Shown here in pieces: positions 30,870 through 42,083 of a stretch of 64,000 nt of DNA. A program made the translations under genes and the position numbers. The number at the start of each line of letters is the position of its first letter. The stretch's first letter is position 1. The notes beneath the pieces were generated by a model. The model searched no databases. It saw only the letters and a list, made by a program, of their open reading frames with translations, and was not told the origin of the DNA. The DNA is from Collybia mongolica (taxonomy: Eukaryota; Basidiomycota; Agaricomycetes; Agaricales; Clitocybaceae), in contig JAAXNY010000012.1 of NCBI GenBank assembly GCA_013420905.1, positions 744,001-808,000 of the forward strand. Reading direction: 5' to 3'.

Positions 30870-31737
30870 ACCAGTAGAACGGAGACTGCTCTTTGAGTGG
30901 GTGGCCCAATTTTGGGGATAGTGTTCAATGTGGTAGCAGTAGCGGTCGTACTTTCTGGTTGTGGCTTGCCCTCGATGAGAATGATATATGTTGCCAATTG
31001 ATGGAGTCTATATCAATGCAGTCAGGGGTGTACTTTTGAACGCAGTGCTAGGCGCCTATCAGACGATGGCTACTGAATTCTACAACAATCACGAATATGC
31101 GATGAATCACCCGCACTCACAACGATCCCGAAGCATCGCAAACACGTAGAAACCAGTGAGATGGCATGTAAGATATGCTAAGGATAGTTAGAAGGACTGG
31201 TCTGGCACACGTACAGGAATAGTTCGATGGTCAGTAGGTTTGGGTGATTGAGATCAGCATGCTTCGTCTGTATGAATCCTTGTTTCCCAATCAAGTCCCA
31301 ATAGGAAATAATATCCACGCATTGCATATCAATCACAAAAGCGTATCGGGGAAGTTGATTTGAGGCCAGATAGTAAACGGGAGAAGCCTCTTACATGTTA
31401 GATGCGATGTACTTTAATCTGTACAGGTGAAAAATTATTCATCCGGCAAACACCGAATTGATCAACAGCTCGATTTTCAACGTTCAACGTTCAAATTTCA
31501 AAAAAATTCGATCATTGCTGTAACAAACCACTACAGCTCCGCCCTGGGACCTGAGTTTGTAATAACAAGGGGGCAATATTGTGATGCCCCATCGCGCTGG
31601 ACGAAAACATATTGAAAGAAGCTAGTAGTGACTTCTCTATAGCCTCTTTTGAAGAATAGTAAAAATCGACAAACGTATAAGTACTTCAAAACAAATCTAT
31701 TCTGCATACCTCATCCGCTACAAAATGACCCCGTTAT
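30870..31737. other. Promoter side of paralogue C/D, no gene seen
   Basis: The first 250 bp are related to the 5' flank of paralogue A (GTAGAACGGAGACTGCTCTTTGAGTGG against GTAGACAGGGGATTACTGTTCGAGTGG; GCTAGGCGCCTATCAG). The rest shows no recognisable gene. Confidence 0.5.
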
Positions 31738-33082
31738 TTAAACCGCTGGATCCTGAATGTGAATATCGGCGGTGGAAATACTTGGTGGAAATTGTTTGTT
31801 CTTCATCTCGATAAAGAACGAGGTGTCCACAACAGAGCCGGCTGCCTCAAAGGGAACATCACTTCGGGTACTGGGGAGTTCCCTCGTTAAGCTTTCGTTC
31901 CTCGCAGCCCAAGCAATGGTGCTCTCGTGATCAGTGGATTGGTCTGACCTACGGTTTCGATCGATGCGCAGAATCATAACGTTGAACACGATAGGCTGAG
32001 ATCAATCTGTCAGAGCACAGGCCTTCGGAATATCATATATACCACTCACAATAAGTTGAATCATCTACAAGGCAAAAATTGAGCTGAGTATATGCATATG
32101 GTTTTCAACGAAAGGCCATACTACGTCGGACATGGGCAAAATGGCTTCACTCTTGGACACAAATGTACCCAGAAGGATAAGTAAAGCCGTGGAGTATATG
32201 GCTCCAGATTCGATGACCGTCCACATTACGCGTCTCATCATCGAATGACCACTGGTCAAACCACTACTGGCATACTTGGCAGACTGTGAGTACGCTCGCC
32301 ATATTCGGAACGCTATCATCGCTGCAGCACAACAGTTAGCAAGGCAGGAGGGACTTTAAGGGCTCTGAACCTACTCGTAACGATGATGTTGAGTAATAAT
32401 GTGAGGCTCACAAATCCAGTACCAAATGGTGAGATTTCCTTTGCTGTAAAGGATGATTGGCCCACATTGGACTGAATGATAGATCCAGCGAGCACACAGA
32501 CTGCGCTCAGCCGAATCAGCAAAGGTCAATCATACATGGTTGGTGACTAACCGAGTATGCCAAACCAGATCAGAATAGGAAATACGACCACAAACCAATT
32601 CTCGAAATAGACCTTCCAGCAGCGATATATCTGCGTGGAAGTTAAGAAAACCTTTCGCAGATAATATGGCATATTCTTACAAGAATGGAATCACCCAGCA
32701 AGGTCTGCGCCCCGTAAGTGAAACCCCGGACTACGATAGCCCAGTTACCCAGATTTGTTAATACACGAGCGGGTCCTCCAACGCCAGTGTATTTAATAAA
32801 AGCATCAACGATGTCTTTGAATTGCAAAGAGATATTAAAAATAGAGAGGAAACCCATGACTAGGATGACTGTGAGGACCAAGCGATCCGACCGGGATGCG
32901 AGTGCTCTGCCGCCGCGTACGAGCACATTGATACATGCAAAGAACGAAACCAGGAATATACCTAGAGCGCTGTGATTAGCTACAATAATCTGAGCATGAA
33001 CAGGAGGGCGCTGACCGAATAGGACACTCTCCAAGAAGAGCCCAACAAGCTCAGCTAGAGTCACGGGGAATGAATCAGCCAT
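31738..33082 (-). CDS. Fungal seven-transmembrane protein
   Basis: At least five exons on the minus strand. Exon 1 starts MADSFPVTLAELVGLFL and contains HSALGIFLVSFFACINVLV, LVLTVILVMGFLSIFNISLQF and GAQTLLGDSIL; then IYRCWKVYFENWFVVVFPILIWFGIL; AVCVLAGSIIQSN with FVSLTLLLNIIVT; MIAFRIWRAYSQSAKYA, YSTALLILLGTFV and FVENHMHILSSIFAL; and MFNVMILRIDRN with a cytosolic tail ending at 31738. The GD...YRCW motif after helix 3 is typical of a large Agaricomycete family of seven-helix proteins of unknown ligand, sometimes compared with GPCRs. Frames are open and splice sites fit, so the gene is likely intact. Confidence 0.65.
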
Positions 33083-34744
33083 AGAGAGATTGAGATATTG
33101 CTTTTGTCCCTGGGTTGCAGGTGGGAAGAATGAAGCATCGCCGGCCTGCGTCGATTATAAGTACATCTATATGCGGGTACGAGAACGCCGACCCCGCGCA
33201 CCACGACAAGTTGGCACTGATCGTCACTGTCAGCTATCTCATAGCATGATACTCGCCTCCGCTGCTATTCTGTGTTCGAACTCGAACCGCTGGGGTTCTA
33301 CTTGGGTAGGTGACCTCGTTTGTGACCAGCGCGAATGGGATCCCTAGTAGTCAACACTTGAGAAAGGCGCAGGAAATGAGTACGGGGAGAACCTATTCCA
33401 AATGCAGCATATACAGCACCAGTTACGGTCAATGCTTACCACTGTCTGATGTCCAGTCCCGGCTGTCCGTGCGAGTAATTCTTTAGTGTCTACTAGCGCT
33501 GGTGTTCGGCACGGGTGCGCCGTTGATCCAAGCTTTGACTTAAGTCCGAGTGACATGATGTACGAGGTCTTATTCTTGGCCTTTTCTCTTATGCAAAGCT
33601 ACCTGATTATGAGCAGCCAATGACAAATTAACATGTATCATGAAGCTGTGCGGAAACTGTTTGAATTTGATTCTTGAATATGGGAATAAGGCGTAGGCTG
33701 GACTTGAGCAGAAGCTTGGAGTTTACATTTCTTTCGTGTGGTGAGAAAGGAGGTGAGTCCTGGGACGCTGGTCGTTAAACTTAGGTTAATTGTGCCTGTC
33801 ATTGTTGTTGCCATCGTCACTGTTGATTGAAGCGTGGGAAGCCGTCAACACCACCATCGCTTGTTGTGCTTGACGTCCACAGTCTGTTCGTCGTCACCAA
33901 CGCCCGTCATCCCCAGTGCGTGTCCAACGTACTCATGTACCTAGGTGAGTGCACTCGTTCGAATCCTTAGCAGAAACACTGGCCTGAACTGCTCATGGCA
34001 GTGTCAACTTTATATTGGTCCGCTCAATCTTTTTATGGCAGAAACGCGTTTGATTAGGTCGTATGAACATATTCTAGAGCACTGGTGAGTCAAGTTTACC
34101 CCGAGTCGCCTCTAACTATATCTTTTTTTGATGCTAGGATCTATCTTCAATATCAACCATCTATCTGGCTACAGGGGCTCTGTTGAGAGTCGATTAAAGA
34201 CAACAGTGAACGCTACATATGCCGTCACATACGTTCCTCATTCCGCCACTCAATACCAAACTTCCAATAACACCTTTTCAAGCTTGATACCGGGCGAAAC
34301 TTGGAAGAGGGTTAACTGTGGAAGCGAGCGCTGGGAGAGTCGAAGACCAACTCGAGTAGCAATAGCGGGGTGTGGCTGGCAATCCTTCGCCCGATGTCAC
34401 ATATCCCATCTGGATAGTCAACGAAGTACGGCTTTTATCCTGATTTCTGCCCATTGGGTAACCAAAATGTTTTATGAGCTCTTCTACTTGATTCGCTGAA
34501 TCGCACCCATTTGAACCCGCGATCGCCTACACACCATATTCCTTCTGCGAGAGCGGCGTTCCGCAAAGAGTGAAGGGGAAACATTGTCGGTGCCGGGACG
34601 CTTGCGTGAAATTACAATGAGTCTGAGGCAAGGATCATTCCATAGATTTTCCCTTCTCTTGCTTACCCTTCATCATGAATCCATCCTACAGCCTTAGCTT
34701 TGTATTCTCCCAATCACCCGTAGGTGTGATTAATCGTGCTTCGG
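33083..34744. other. Intergenic stretch, no recognised gene
   Basis: Only short frames are found. A minus-strand frame from 33556 (MSLGLKSKLGST...) ends at a possible donor but has no convincing continuation. A plus-strand frame at 34128-34499 resembles nothing known. Confidence 0.4.
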
Positions 34745-35107
34745 TCAACCCATTGGTTTCGATTTTGGTGATTTCCAGAATACCACAACCATATGCAATA
34801 TTCTATCGAGGCTCACACCATACAAAGCACGTGAGCCCGTAGCTGCAAGAAAAATGCGACGACTTCGCGAATAGAGAAATATCGATATTGATCCAATCGC
34901 TAAATATGAACGACGATCTTGAACTCCACACTCGTTGAGTGTGAGTTGCTGCTGTTCTAATTGAAAAGTGCTTTGTTGGACCAATTGTTTGGGCACTGCC
35001 TCTGCCGAGTTCGCACGTTCTGCTGGTGACTTGTTCTTGCTCAGTATGTATAAAAATAAAAAGATTAACATGTCCAAATTCAGATTCTAATCAGTCTCTA
35101 CTTGGCG

Positions 35108-36215
35108 TCAGTTTGAGTAACCCCTATCCATCCCGTAGCATCGTCTGCAATCAGTACTTGTGTGCGAATGTGGATGAGTCCCCCTCGCCATCTCGCGGAT
35201 GTTGAGTACTATACGCGCTGCGAGTAAGCTGTGCATAACACGCTGGAACCTAATAAAGCGATCAAGCATCAGTCGACGAAACAGCAAGTACTGTCTGCGG
35301 CCCCACGTAGTAAATAGATCAGCATATTCGGGCTGGGTTTCGTGGTTAGCTTTGAAGTATGACAAAAAGTGACGGCTTACTGGACATGCGAGCAAGACCG
35401 TGATATAGCCGCAAGATATGACTTCCTATTTGTAAGATTTTAGATAGCATACCCTGTGTCGCACAGCTTACCGAAAATACAGCCAAAATATAAGACGCCA
35501 TCTTGATATAGGGTGATCACCAGAGGATTGCTGGAATTTCGGTAACGCTGGACAAAGACCCACAGCGTAAGAATCATAATAACTAGCCGCAGAAAATTTA
35601 GGATTTCAGAAAGGGTAACAAAGAGAATTTGTACCAGACTCGTATGCCACTATTAATACGAAATCCACGATCAGGATATTGTTACCAGCAATAGAATAGC
35701 ATCCACTAATTGTTGGCAATGGTGGTGCCCCGTCTAAAGAGGAATATCAGCAACTGCTCACCGAACTAGATTTCATCAATCGGACAAACATTTGAGCGAG
35801 TGCAGAAAAATACCAAGAACAACGAGTGCTGGCACATAGATCACCTAAAGATTGGTTCAAAGGTAGGGTAAGAGGTCGATGATACTCACAACAAAGAGCA
35901 ACCCTAGGCACAGAAGTATCTTTTTACTATTAGCCCATAAGGCGTAGGTTCGCAATAGGAGAACCACTGGTGCTAAACATGAAGATGGGATCCATTGAGT
36001 TGCTAAGCACACAAACCATGCGACATAGCAATGCCAAATGCTATTGACCCTGTTGATTCCGACAGACGTCAGGTTCTGAGGAGATATGCAAGCTATTGTG
36101 ACATACATGTGGTGATAGAGTTCAACCACCAGCACGTCTACAGCTGAGGGTCGACTACGAGAAATGCAGATTTCATAATAGCACATACCTCGTAAGTGAT
36201 TCCCGCCCCAAGTGT
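35108..36215 (-). pseudogene. DUF6533-like multi-membrane protein, probably decayed
   Basis: Minus-strand pieces in order: VDVLVVELYHHMYVTIACIS and INRVNSIWHCYVAWFVCLATQW, VVLLLRTYALWANSKKILLCLGLLFVVS; a piece with VPALVVLGIFLHSL near 35800; and LMLDRFIRFQRVMHSLLAARIVLNIREMARG at the end. The RTYALW motif and the terminal QRVMHSLLAARIVLN block fit the DUF6533 family of fungal integral membrane proteins. The first helix exon is not recognisable and the middle exons have stops that I could not remove by splicing, so I call it broken. A frame at 34745-35077 downstream cannot be placed. Confidence 0.45.
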
Positions 36216-37103
36216 ATCTGTTGAAATGTAGTTAGTAATGGGTGTTCTCTAATTAATTTTAGCGCAGCTCGGAGGCCTACAATATACCGTCATTGGCACG
36301 TCTACAAACGCCGGATACCTCATCAGTAGGAAAACGACCTTGGAGATCGACCAAGCGGATTTCCATACTAACTCGACCTATTGGCAGAATATGGTTGGGC
36401 AGGTCAGCAGTGAGAAACTTGGCTTTATATAGATACTTGCCTCACGGTGCAGCGTCTGGAAATAGTCAAAAAGCTGAACTCCGTAAGTTTAATTCAGAGT
36501 ATATAATGGGTTCTCTTACAAAGACTGTGAGACTGACGACTGTAGATTCCCTGTCAGAAACAGTTCTGTGTGGTTGATGGACAGGCTATTACCATTCATA
36601 TACTGCAGAATTACGGAGTGTGTGAGAAATGACGGAAGATTTCAATGAAGTGTGCCAACCTGTACACACTGACGAATGTTCGCGATCGTGGTGGCTGCAC
36701 TCGTAGACATGGTCACTGCGGAAGTGGAGACACAGGTCTTGATTTTCATGAACCATGGGTTTATGTAGGGAGAACAAGGAACTTTCATATAATAGGGGAC
36801 GCTTTGGAGACTCTGGTTCTTCTGGGGCTTTTGTCATTCGAATCAGTGGGGGCTGTCCACAGGGGCTAAAATTTTGACCCTTTTTGAGGCTTTCCATTCT
36901 TTGTGTCGTGGGTTATGAATTCAAAAAACCGATGGTCCGAGAGGTACTGAAGGTTTTTTTGATAGGGGTGTGATGACTGCAAGTTCAATTCCCACTGCCT
37001 TGAATCCCTGGAGGCACGTTGGATCGTCGATATGAAAGTTGTGGTCGCTGTTTGCAATACGTTGCTTTCTGAGTCTTGACCATTAGCGTATGCAAAAAAG
37101 TAT

Positions 37104-37192
37104 TGACCGAGGTAGGTCTCGAACCTACAATCTCCTGATATTCATGCGCTGCGCAGTCGTAGTCAGACGCGATGCCATTTCGCCACACGGCC
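37104..37192 (-). tRNA. tRNA-Arg(ACG) with intron
   Basis: An 89-nt gene. The D arm is GCGA/TCGC, the anticodon stem TCTGA/TCAGG with loop C-T-ACG-A, the variable loop AGATT, and the T arm GTAGG/CCTAC with loop TTCGAGA. The acceptor is GGCCGTG/CTCGGTC with one G-U pair and one U-U mismatch. A 17-nt intron lies at the canonical position after base 37. A run of six T follows shortly after the 3' end, fitting RNA polymerase III termination. Confidence 0.82.
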
Positions 37193-37527
37193 CATGACTT
37201 CTTCGGATCAGAGGCCTTCCCCGATCCAGGATCCACATTCATTTGATTATTCGGGGGAACCCAATCCCAAATAATACAAGTTCTCATCAACGGTTTTGTT
37301 TGATGGCGGTGTTGATAGACCGTGATACGGTTAATCGGTCTTAAGTAATCGTCATACAAGTGAAGGTTACGATAGGAAGTATTCACTACAGCGAACCCCC
37401 ATGCTTCCGCACGACTTCCGTACCTCGTTCTTATGCCCGTCCTAGTTTCAATCGAGTCCCCCAAAGAAAAGAGAAAATACGGCCATGGCTCGTTCAGTTA
37501 GGCTTGTTTTGCTAACTTGAGTCGGAG

Positions 37528-39077
37528 TCAGTCCTCGTTTGTCGTGTGGGGGTCGTCATATGGAAGAATGCAATCAATAAATATTCCCTGTGACCGAAAT
37601 TCTTTCAGTTTATCTTCAACGCCAGCCGCAGTCTTTATGCAATTGACTTCAATTTTTTTAATGGGTGTAATAGCGCTGCTTGATGCGGGCAAGGCGTCGG
37701 GCTGTCGGGCCGTCAGCAAATTGACAACGTCGACTGCATTTTCGGTATGAAATTCTAAAACTTCGATCTTGCGCAAGAGCTTTCCCTGTGCAACCATTTC
37801 TAGAGTGGAAGCGCTTATAGGATGGTACCATGGGGCGATGAATGATCGGATATTTGGAAAATCCCAAAAATAGCTTCATCGAGTGGAATGACATGCCGGG
37901 GGTTTTCCGCGGACGACGCTATCTCAACGTGGCGAAGAGATTCTTTCGTTGATTCAAAGAACTCCTTACAGTGGCGCGTCCAGTCATTCTTGCGGTGGGT
38001 AATACATGTTATGATCCGAAATTCGGATAAGTTTGGAAGAGAAAGGCGGGACAGTAGCGAGGAAAAGCCTCCAGACCGAAAACTGACCGAAAAGGAGTCG
38101 AGGAGCGGCAAGCATAACGGGAAGTCTGGGAGAGGCCCGAGTCCGGTGACCGAACCAAATTTTTCGTCGATATATGAGAAATTGCAGGTGACAAGGGATA
38201 TGCATTTGGCGAGGATGACGAAACAGGCGTCTGGAGGGATTCTCATAGTCAGGGTGAGCTGCGTTAGCTGTCCCCATGGGAAGTTGGGAGAGAGCCATGA
38301 ATGCGTATGGACACAAAGAGTTACTGAACGAAGTTTATGTGCAGACATCAATGCTGTGTCTGTTTCAGAACATGGCTCGATGTTCCTGGAGTCTACCCAC
38401 ATGGTAATTTCCTCGAGGTTGTTAAATGACCCCGGGGGAGCAGAGAGGAGCTTCTTGAGATCTCCAGCGGAGACAGCCGTACCGATTATTCGAAGGCGTT
38501 CGGAGAAAGCTAGGATAAGTTTGTCGACGAGGATGGAGTCCTTCCTCGAAAGTGGGACTAGTGTAGGCTGGTACATATCGGATAATCTAAGCTTCGATCC
38601 CGAGTATTGCGACCACCAAGATGCCCCGAGTTCAATTTCACAACTTTGAGGGTAAGGCGGGAAAAAGAGGTCCCATAAATCTGGTGTATCGAACGCAATT
38701 CTCCTCCACCTCGAGCATATCTGAGTGATTCGCAGGCGCGAGTCCAGTTTTCCATGCCTGAGAGGAAACACTGCATAACGCTCAGTGACAACGAAGGAAA
38801 ATATGTTCGATATCAGCTCCGACGGGAGCTTCTTGTGTGGCGATAGGATAGCTTCGTAGTTCGTGATGCGTTTTGAGATATGGGCTCGTTTTGCGAGGAG
38901 AATGGCGATGTCGAGGTGGAGTTGATGAAGCTCTGATTGCGTGATCGTAAGTAGATCTTGTATGTAAGATGCTTCCGCAGGAGTTGGGATACTATTTGGG
39001 GACCGGAAGATAGTGCTTCTAGGTGATGGAAAATCTGGATATCCTGGCAAGCCGGAAGGATGTTTTAGATCGTCCAT
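37528..39077 (-). pseudogene. F-box protein gene with a frameshift near its end
   Basis: A 420-codon frame from 39077 has an N-terminal coiled coil (SELHQLHLDIAILLAKRAHI), the F-box KLPSELISNIFSFVVTERY, LRITQICSRWRRIAFDTPDLWDLFF, and a long leucine-rich part. F-box proteins link substrates to SCF ubiquitin ligases through Skp1. Near 37870 the frame shifts: the expected continuation DFPNIRSFIAPWYHPISAS...MVAQGKLL to CILPYDDPHTTNED lies in another frame ending at 37528. The slip is at a run of T and G (GCTATTTTTGGGATTTTCC), so one base is lost or the assembly is wrong there. The shifted form would lack only about 90 C-terminal residues. Confidence 0.7.
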
Positions 39078-39409
39078 ATTGAGTTAAGAGTTGACCTGCA
39101 AACCGCGATATCAAATCGCTAGTGCCCAATATATCACATCTACAATTACTTACGGGTTCTGCCTTCAAGTTCAATCTGCTTCCTAACTGCAATCGACGGA
39201 AAAACCAAGTCGCTCCTGTCCTGGATCCATCCGAATCCCGATACCTAACATCGGAGGAACCCGTACAAGCTAACCCAAAACTAAGGGGTCTAGCGTCGTT
39301 GGCACAAGACTATGGATCCTGTGAAACACGCTTGCAGGTCATCATTTTGATATCCAAGTGAAATCGTCTACTTTGCCTGCATGACGTCGTTGAAACATAG
39401 CAAAAAGAT

Positions 39410-39497
39410 TGACCGAGGTAGGGGTCGAACCTACAATCTCCTGATAAGGATGCTGTCGCAGTCGTAGTCAGACGCGATGCCATTTCGCCACACGGCC
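39410..39497 (-). tRNA. tRNA-Arg(ACG) with intron, second copy
   Basis: 88 nt; the same mature sequence as the copy at 37104 apart from the T-loop (TTCGACC), with a different 16-nt intron. The acceptor again has a G-U pair and a U-U mismatch, so these are features of this tRNA family and not decay of one copy. TTTTT follows the 3' end. Confidence 0.82.
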
Positions 39498-39533
39498 GAT
39501 ACCGCCGAAATGGCGCAGGTCAACTAGTCAAAC

Positions 39534-40070
39534 TTAAGTAATCGTGCGGAAACTTATAGTCGCGGATCTCAGGGGAATCACGTGTTTGGTTGGCCTCAGC
39601 TCGTTCCGTTTTCTTCTTGTGCTCGACACAACTTCCATATTTTCTCGAACCGTTTTGTCTTTACCTGTTGAATCACGTTCAAGGTCCTGGGATCCTCCAG
39701 TATTCATAGGCAGTGGGCATGTATCATATCTTTCAAGTGGCAGACCCGAAAGACTCATAACTTTGTTTTCGCAGTGACCAGGAAATCCAGAGGATATCTG
39801 CTGTATATCACTTGTTGAAACCGTACGGGAAAAGATCTGGTATCTCTCCAACCTTGTCGCAAGGTGATTGGTGAATGATACATGCTCGCCAATCGCTGAC
39901 TTGAATACAGGAAAGTCCCACGCGCCATTGTTTCTGCATCCAATATCCGAATCAGATACTCTACACCTTATCATCCGATTTGTTGAGTTCTGGGGGCAAC
40001 ATGCTAGGTCACAGTGAATCTGAGGTGAAGCTTTGAAGAGGGACTTAATACCGTTATGGTGAGTTGCCAT
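39534..40070 (-). CDS. Unrecognised open frame
   Basis: From the ATG at 40070, 178 codons run to a stop at 39534 (MATHHNGIKSLFKASPQ...). No domain or membrane segment is recognised. It does not overlap another gene and the frame is long for this A/T level, but its codon use is unremarkable. It may be chance. Confidence 0.25.
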   Translation of the reverse strand: MATHHNGIKSLFKASPQIHCDLACCPQNSTNRMIRCRVSDSDIGCRNNGAWDFPVFKSAIGEHVSFTNHLATRLERYQIFSRTVSTSDIQQISSGFPGHCENKVMSLSGLPLERYDTCPLPMNTGGSQDLERDSTGKDKTVRENMEVVSSTRRKRNELRPTKHVIPLRSATISFRTIT

Positions 40071-40660
40071 AATTAAAAGTATAATTAGGTCGTTTAAATC
40101 AAATTGTATGTAGTAGATCCCCATCCTACCCCCGACCATTGGCCGCAAAGAACACATATCCAAACCGTATCGAATACCTAACGCCGGGTCACCTCGCTCG
40201 CGAGCTGTGTAAGGTAGTTCAGGGCATCCGCAACAATCCGCCCAAGATTCCTAGCTGCTCAATACATCCGAGGTCGACCGTTGCATTTTCAATTACCAGA
40301 AAACATGTATCGTCGTTCCCATCTAGTTTCGAGTAGGCGAGGATTCGTGAGCAATCATGCTGCTGAATTTTGATTGCAGTTCAACACGCGACTCTACGCG
40401 ACGCGTCTGTAATCACGTGGCTCTGTGCCTGTCATGTGGCTGGTCTGCATGTCAACAGGTGTTCAGCGTTCAGCGCCCATTGTTCAACGTTGCCACTGCC
40501 ACGTCCCTTCTCCCTCCTCGACTACACATAACGAAAGTAAGCACCCTACTCTACTCAATGGCTCTAAGGAGTACATTTTCGATTCTAAACTTATCTCAGG
40601 CCAGTTTGCGACGAGAATTACGAAAATCATTCAGCCGCGACCTTGTTCCCTCAAACTATC

Positions 40661-41911
40661 ATGCATACCCTTCATGATCTCCCCCCTGAACTTATCTCGT
40701 ACATAATGGAATTCAACGTTCTAGGACCTGCTTGCTTTCCTATCACAAAGGACGAACCTCGACTTCAACTCACCCAGGTCTGTACCACGTGGCGAAAAAT
40801 CGCATTTGACACACCAACGATATGGGACCTGCGGTTTCCCGCTTCATACTGCTCTCAAAGCCCATTGAAGCTCGCCCATTATTGGTGGTCTCAGAGCTCG
40901 GGATCTCAGCTTCTGTTATTGATCAAACCCATACCACTCCATGAAACCCCTCCACGTTCCAGTCAATTTTTTGAGCAAATGGTGTTACCTTTTGCTCCCA
41001 GACTTGGAGTTATTCGCATCAATCTCAACTGTGCGGGCCTTGCGAGGCTGCTCGCATTACCACCATATTCATTCCCGAACCTCCGTAAAGTATCGGTCTG
41101 GTTACAAGATACGAAATATAGGTACACATGGAAAAAGTCAAGATCATCACTTGAGGATGCTCCCCTCCTTCATTCTGTTTGTTTGTCTTTCTCCGCCGAA
41201 GCTCAGTTCAACCCATCCCTCCCATGGGGGCAACTAACTCGATTGGTGCTTGTGACCAGCACCTCTGGATCGGATTTTTTGACGATTCTGTCTCAAAGCA
41301 CCTGCCTTGAGGATGGTGTGTTCTTGGAAATTGATGTTCTCAGCTCTGAAACCATCGCTCAAATCGAGGCCCTTCCAAATCAACTTCTACGTCTAACCAA
41401 GCTTACTCAGTTATCAATCCGGTTTGCATGTGCGGGCTTCTATCACGTCACATCGCGTCTCGTACTCCCCGAACTCAATGAGCTTCAATTTGCTTGTAGC
41501 CCCAGTCGGGCAGACCCCTCCCCTGATTTCGTTACGTTCCTGCAGCCAATGAAGACCTCTCTGCGTCATCTTGAATTGAGGTCGGGCCTCGCAGGAGACT
41601 CGAATATTATGAGCGAGGCAATTTTGGAGAGTCTACCCCATCTTCGTTCATTTATCATTCCACCCCGTCATATAATCCTCCCTTCAACTCTGGAGCGCGT
41701 TTCAAAGGGCGAACTATTACGAGAAGCGGAGCGGTTACAATTTGGTGCTTACGATATTGTTCCTGTTGTGAACATGCTACGTACGCGAAGAGATGACTCT
41801 TTATCCTTTATTAAAGAGATTCGCGTGCGACCGAAATCATGTTCGTTAGAGGTTGCTGATGAACTGGAGGACCTACGCTCACAAGGAGTAGCTATTGACG
41901 TTATTGACTAG
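40661..41911 (+). CDS. F-box protein
   Basis: From the ATG at 40661 (MHTLHDLPPELISYIMEFNV) an uninterrupted 416-aa frame. The F-box is at residues 5-60, including LQLTQVCTTWRKIAFDTPTIWDL, followed by leucine-rich repeats of irregular length (FPNLRKVSVWL, PLLHSVCLSF, LPWGQLTRLVLV, LPELNELQFA) and the family ending ELEDLRSQGVAIDVID. It is a likely SCF substrate receptor. It is related to the genes at 37528-39077 and 53292-54713. The longer frame begins six codons upstream with TTG, so 40661 is the first ATG. Its last 105 bp recur at 45284-45373 as a duplicated tail. Confidence 0.75.
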   Translation: MHTLHDLPPELISYIMEFNVLGPACFPITKDEPRLQLTQVCTTWRKIAFDTPTIWDLRFPASYCSQSPLKLAHYWWSQSSGSQLLLLIKPIPLHETPPRSSQFFEQMVLPFAPRLGVIRINLNCAGLARLLALPPYSFPNLRKVSVWLQDTKYRYTWKKSRSSLEDAPLLHSVCLSFSAEAQFNPSLPWGQLTRLVLVTSTSGSDFLTILSQSTCLEDGVFLEIDVLSSETIAQIEALPNQLLRLTKLTQLSIRFACAGFYHVTSRLVLPELNELQFACSPSRADPSPDFVTFLQPMKTSLRHLELRSGLAGDSNIMSEAILESLPHLRSFIIPPRHIILPSTLERVSKGELLREAERLQFGAYDIVPVVNMLRTRRDDSLSFIKEIRVRPKSCSLEVADELEDLRSQGVAIDVID

Positions 41912-42083
41912 ATGCTAATTACTGTGTGTAAAGTACACTGTGGGTAACATCTGGGATCATAGGTGAAAAGATTCGTAGGAAGATTCGATTAGATAATAAG
42001 CCCTCCCACATCTGTATCCGAAGTTGATCTGAGAGCTATCTCTGAGTCACTTTCTATTAACATGCGCAGGTTCCTTCATCAAT

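Noticed and set aside
37888..38649. 253-aa plus-strand open frame
   Set aside because: Antisense shadow of the F-box gene on the minus strand, with no recognisable domain.
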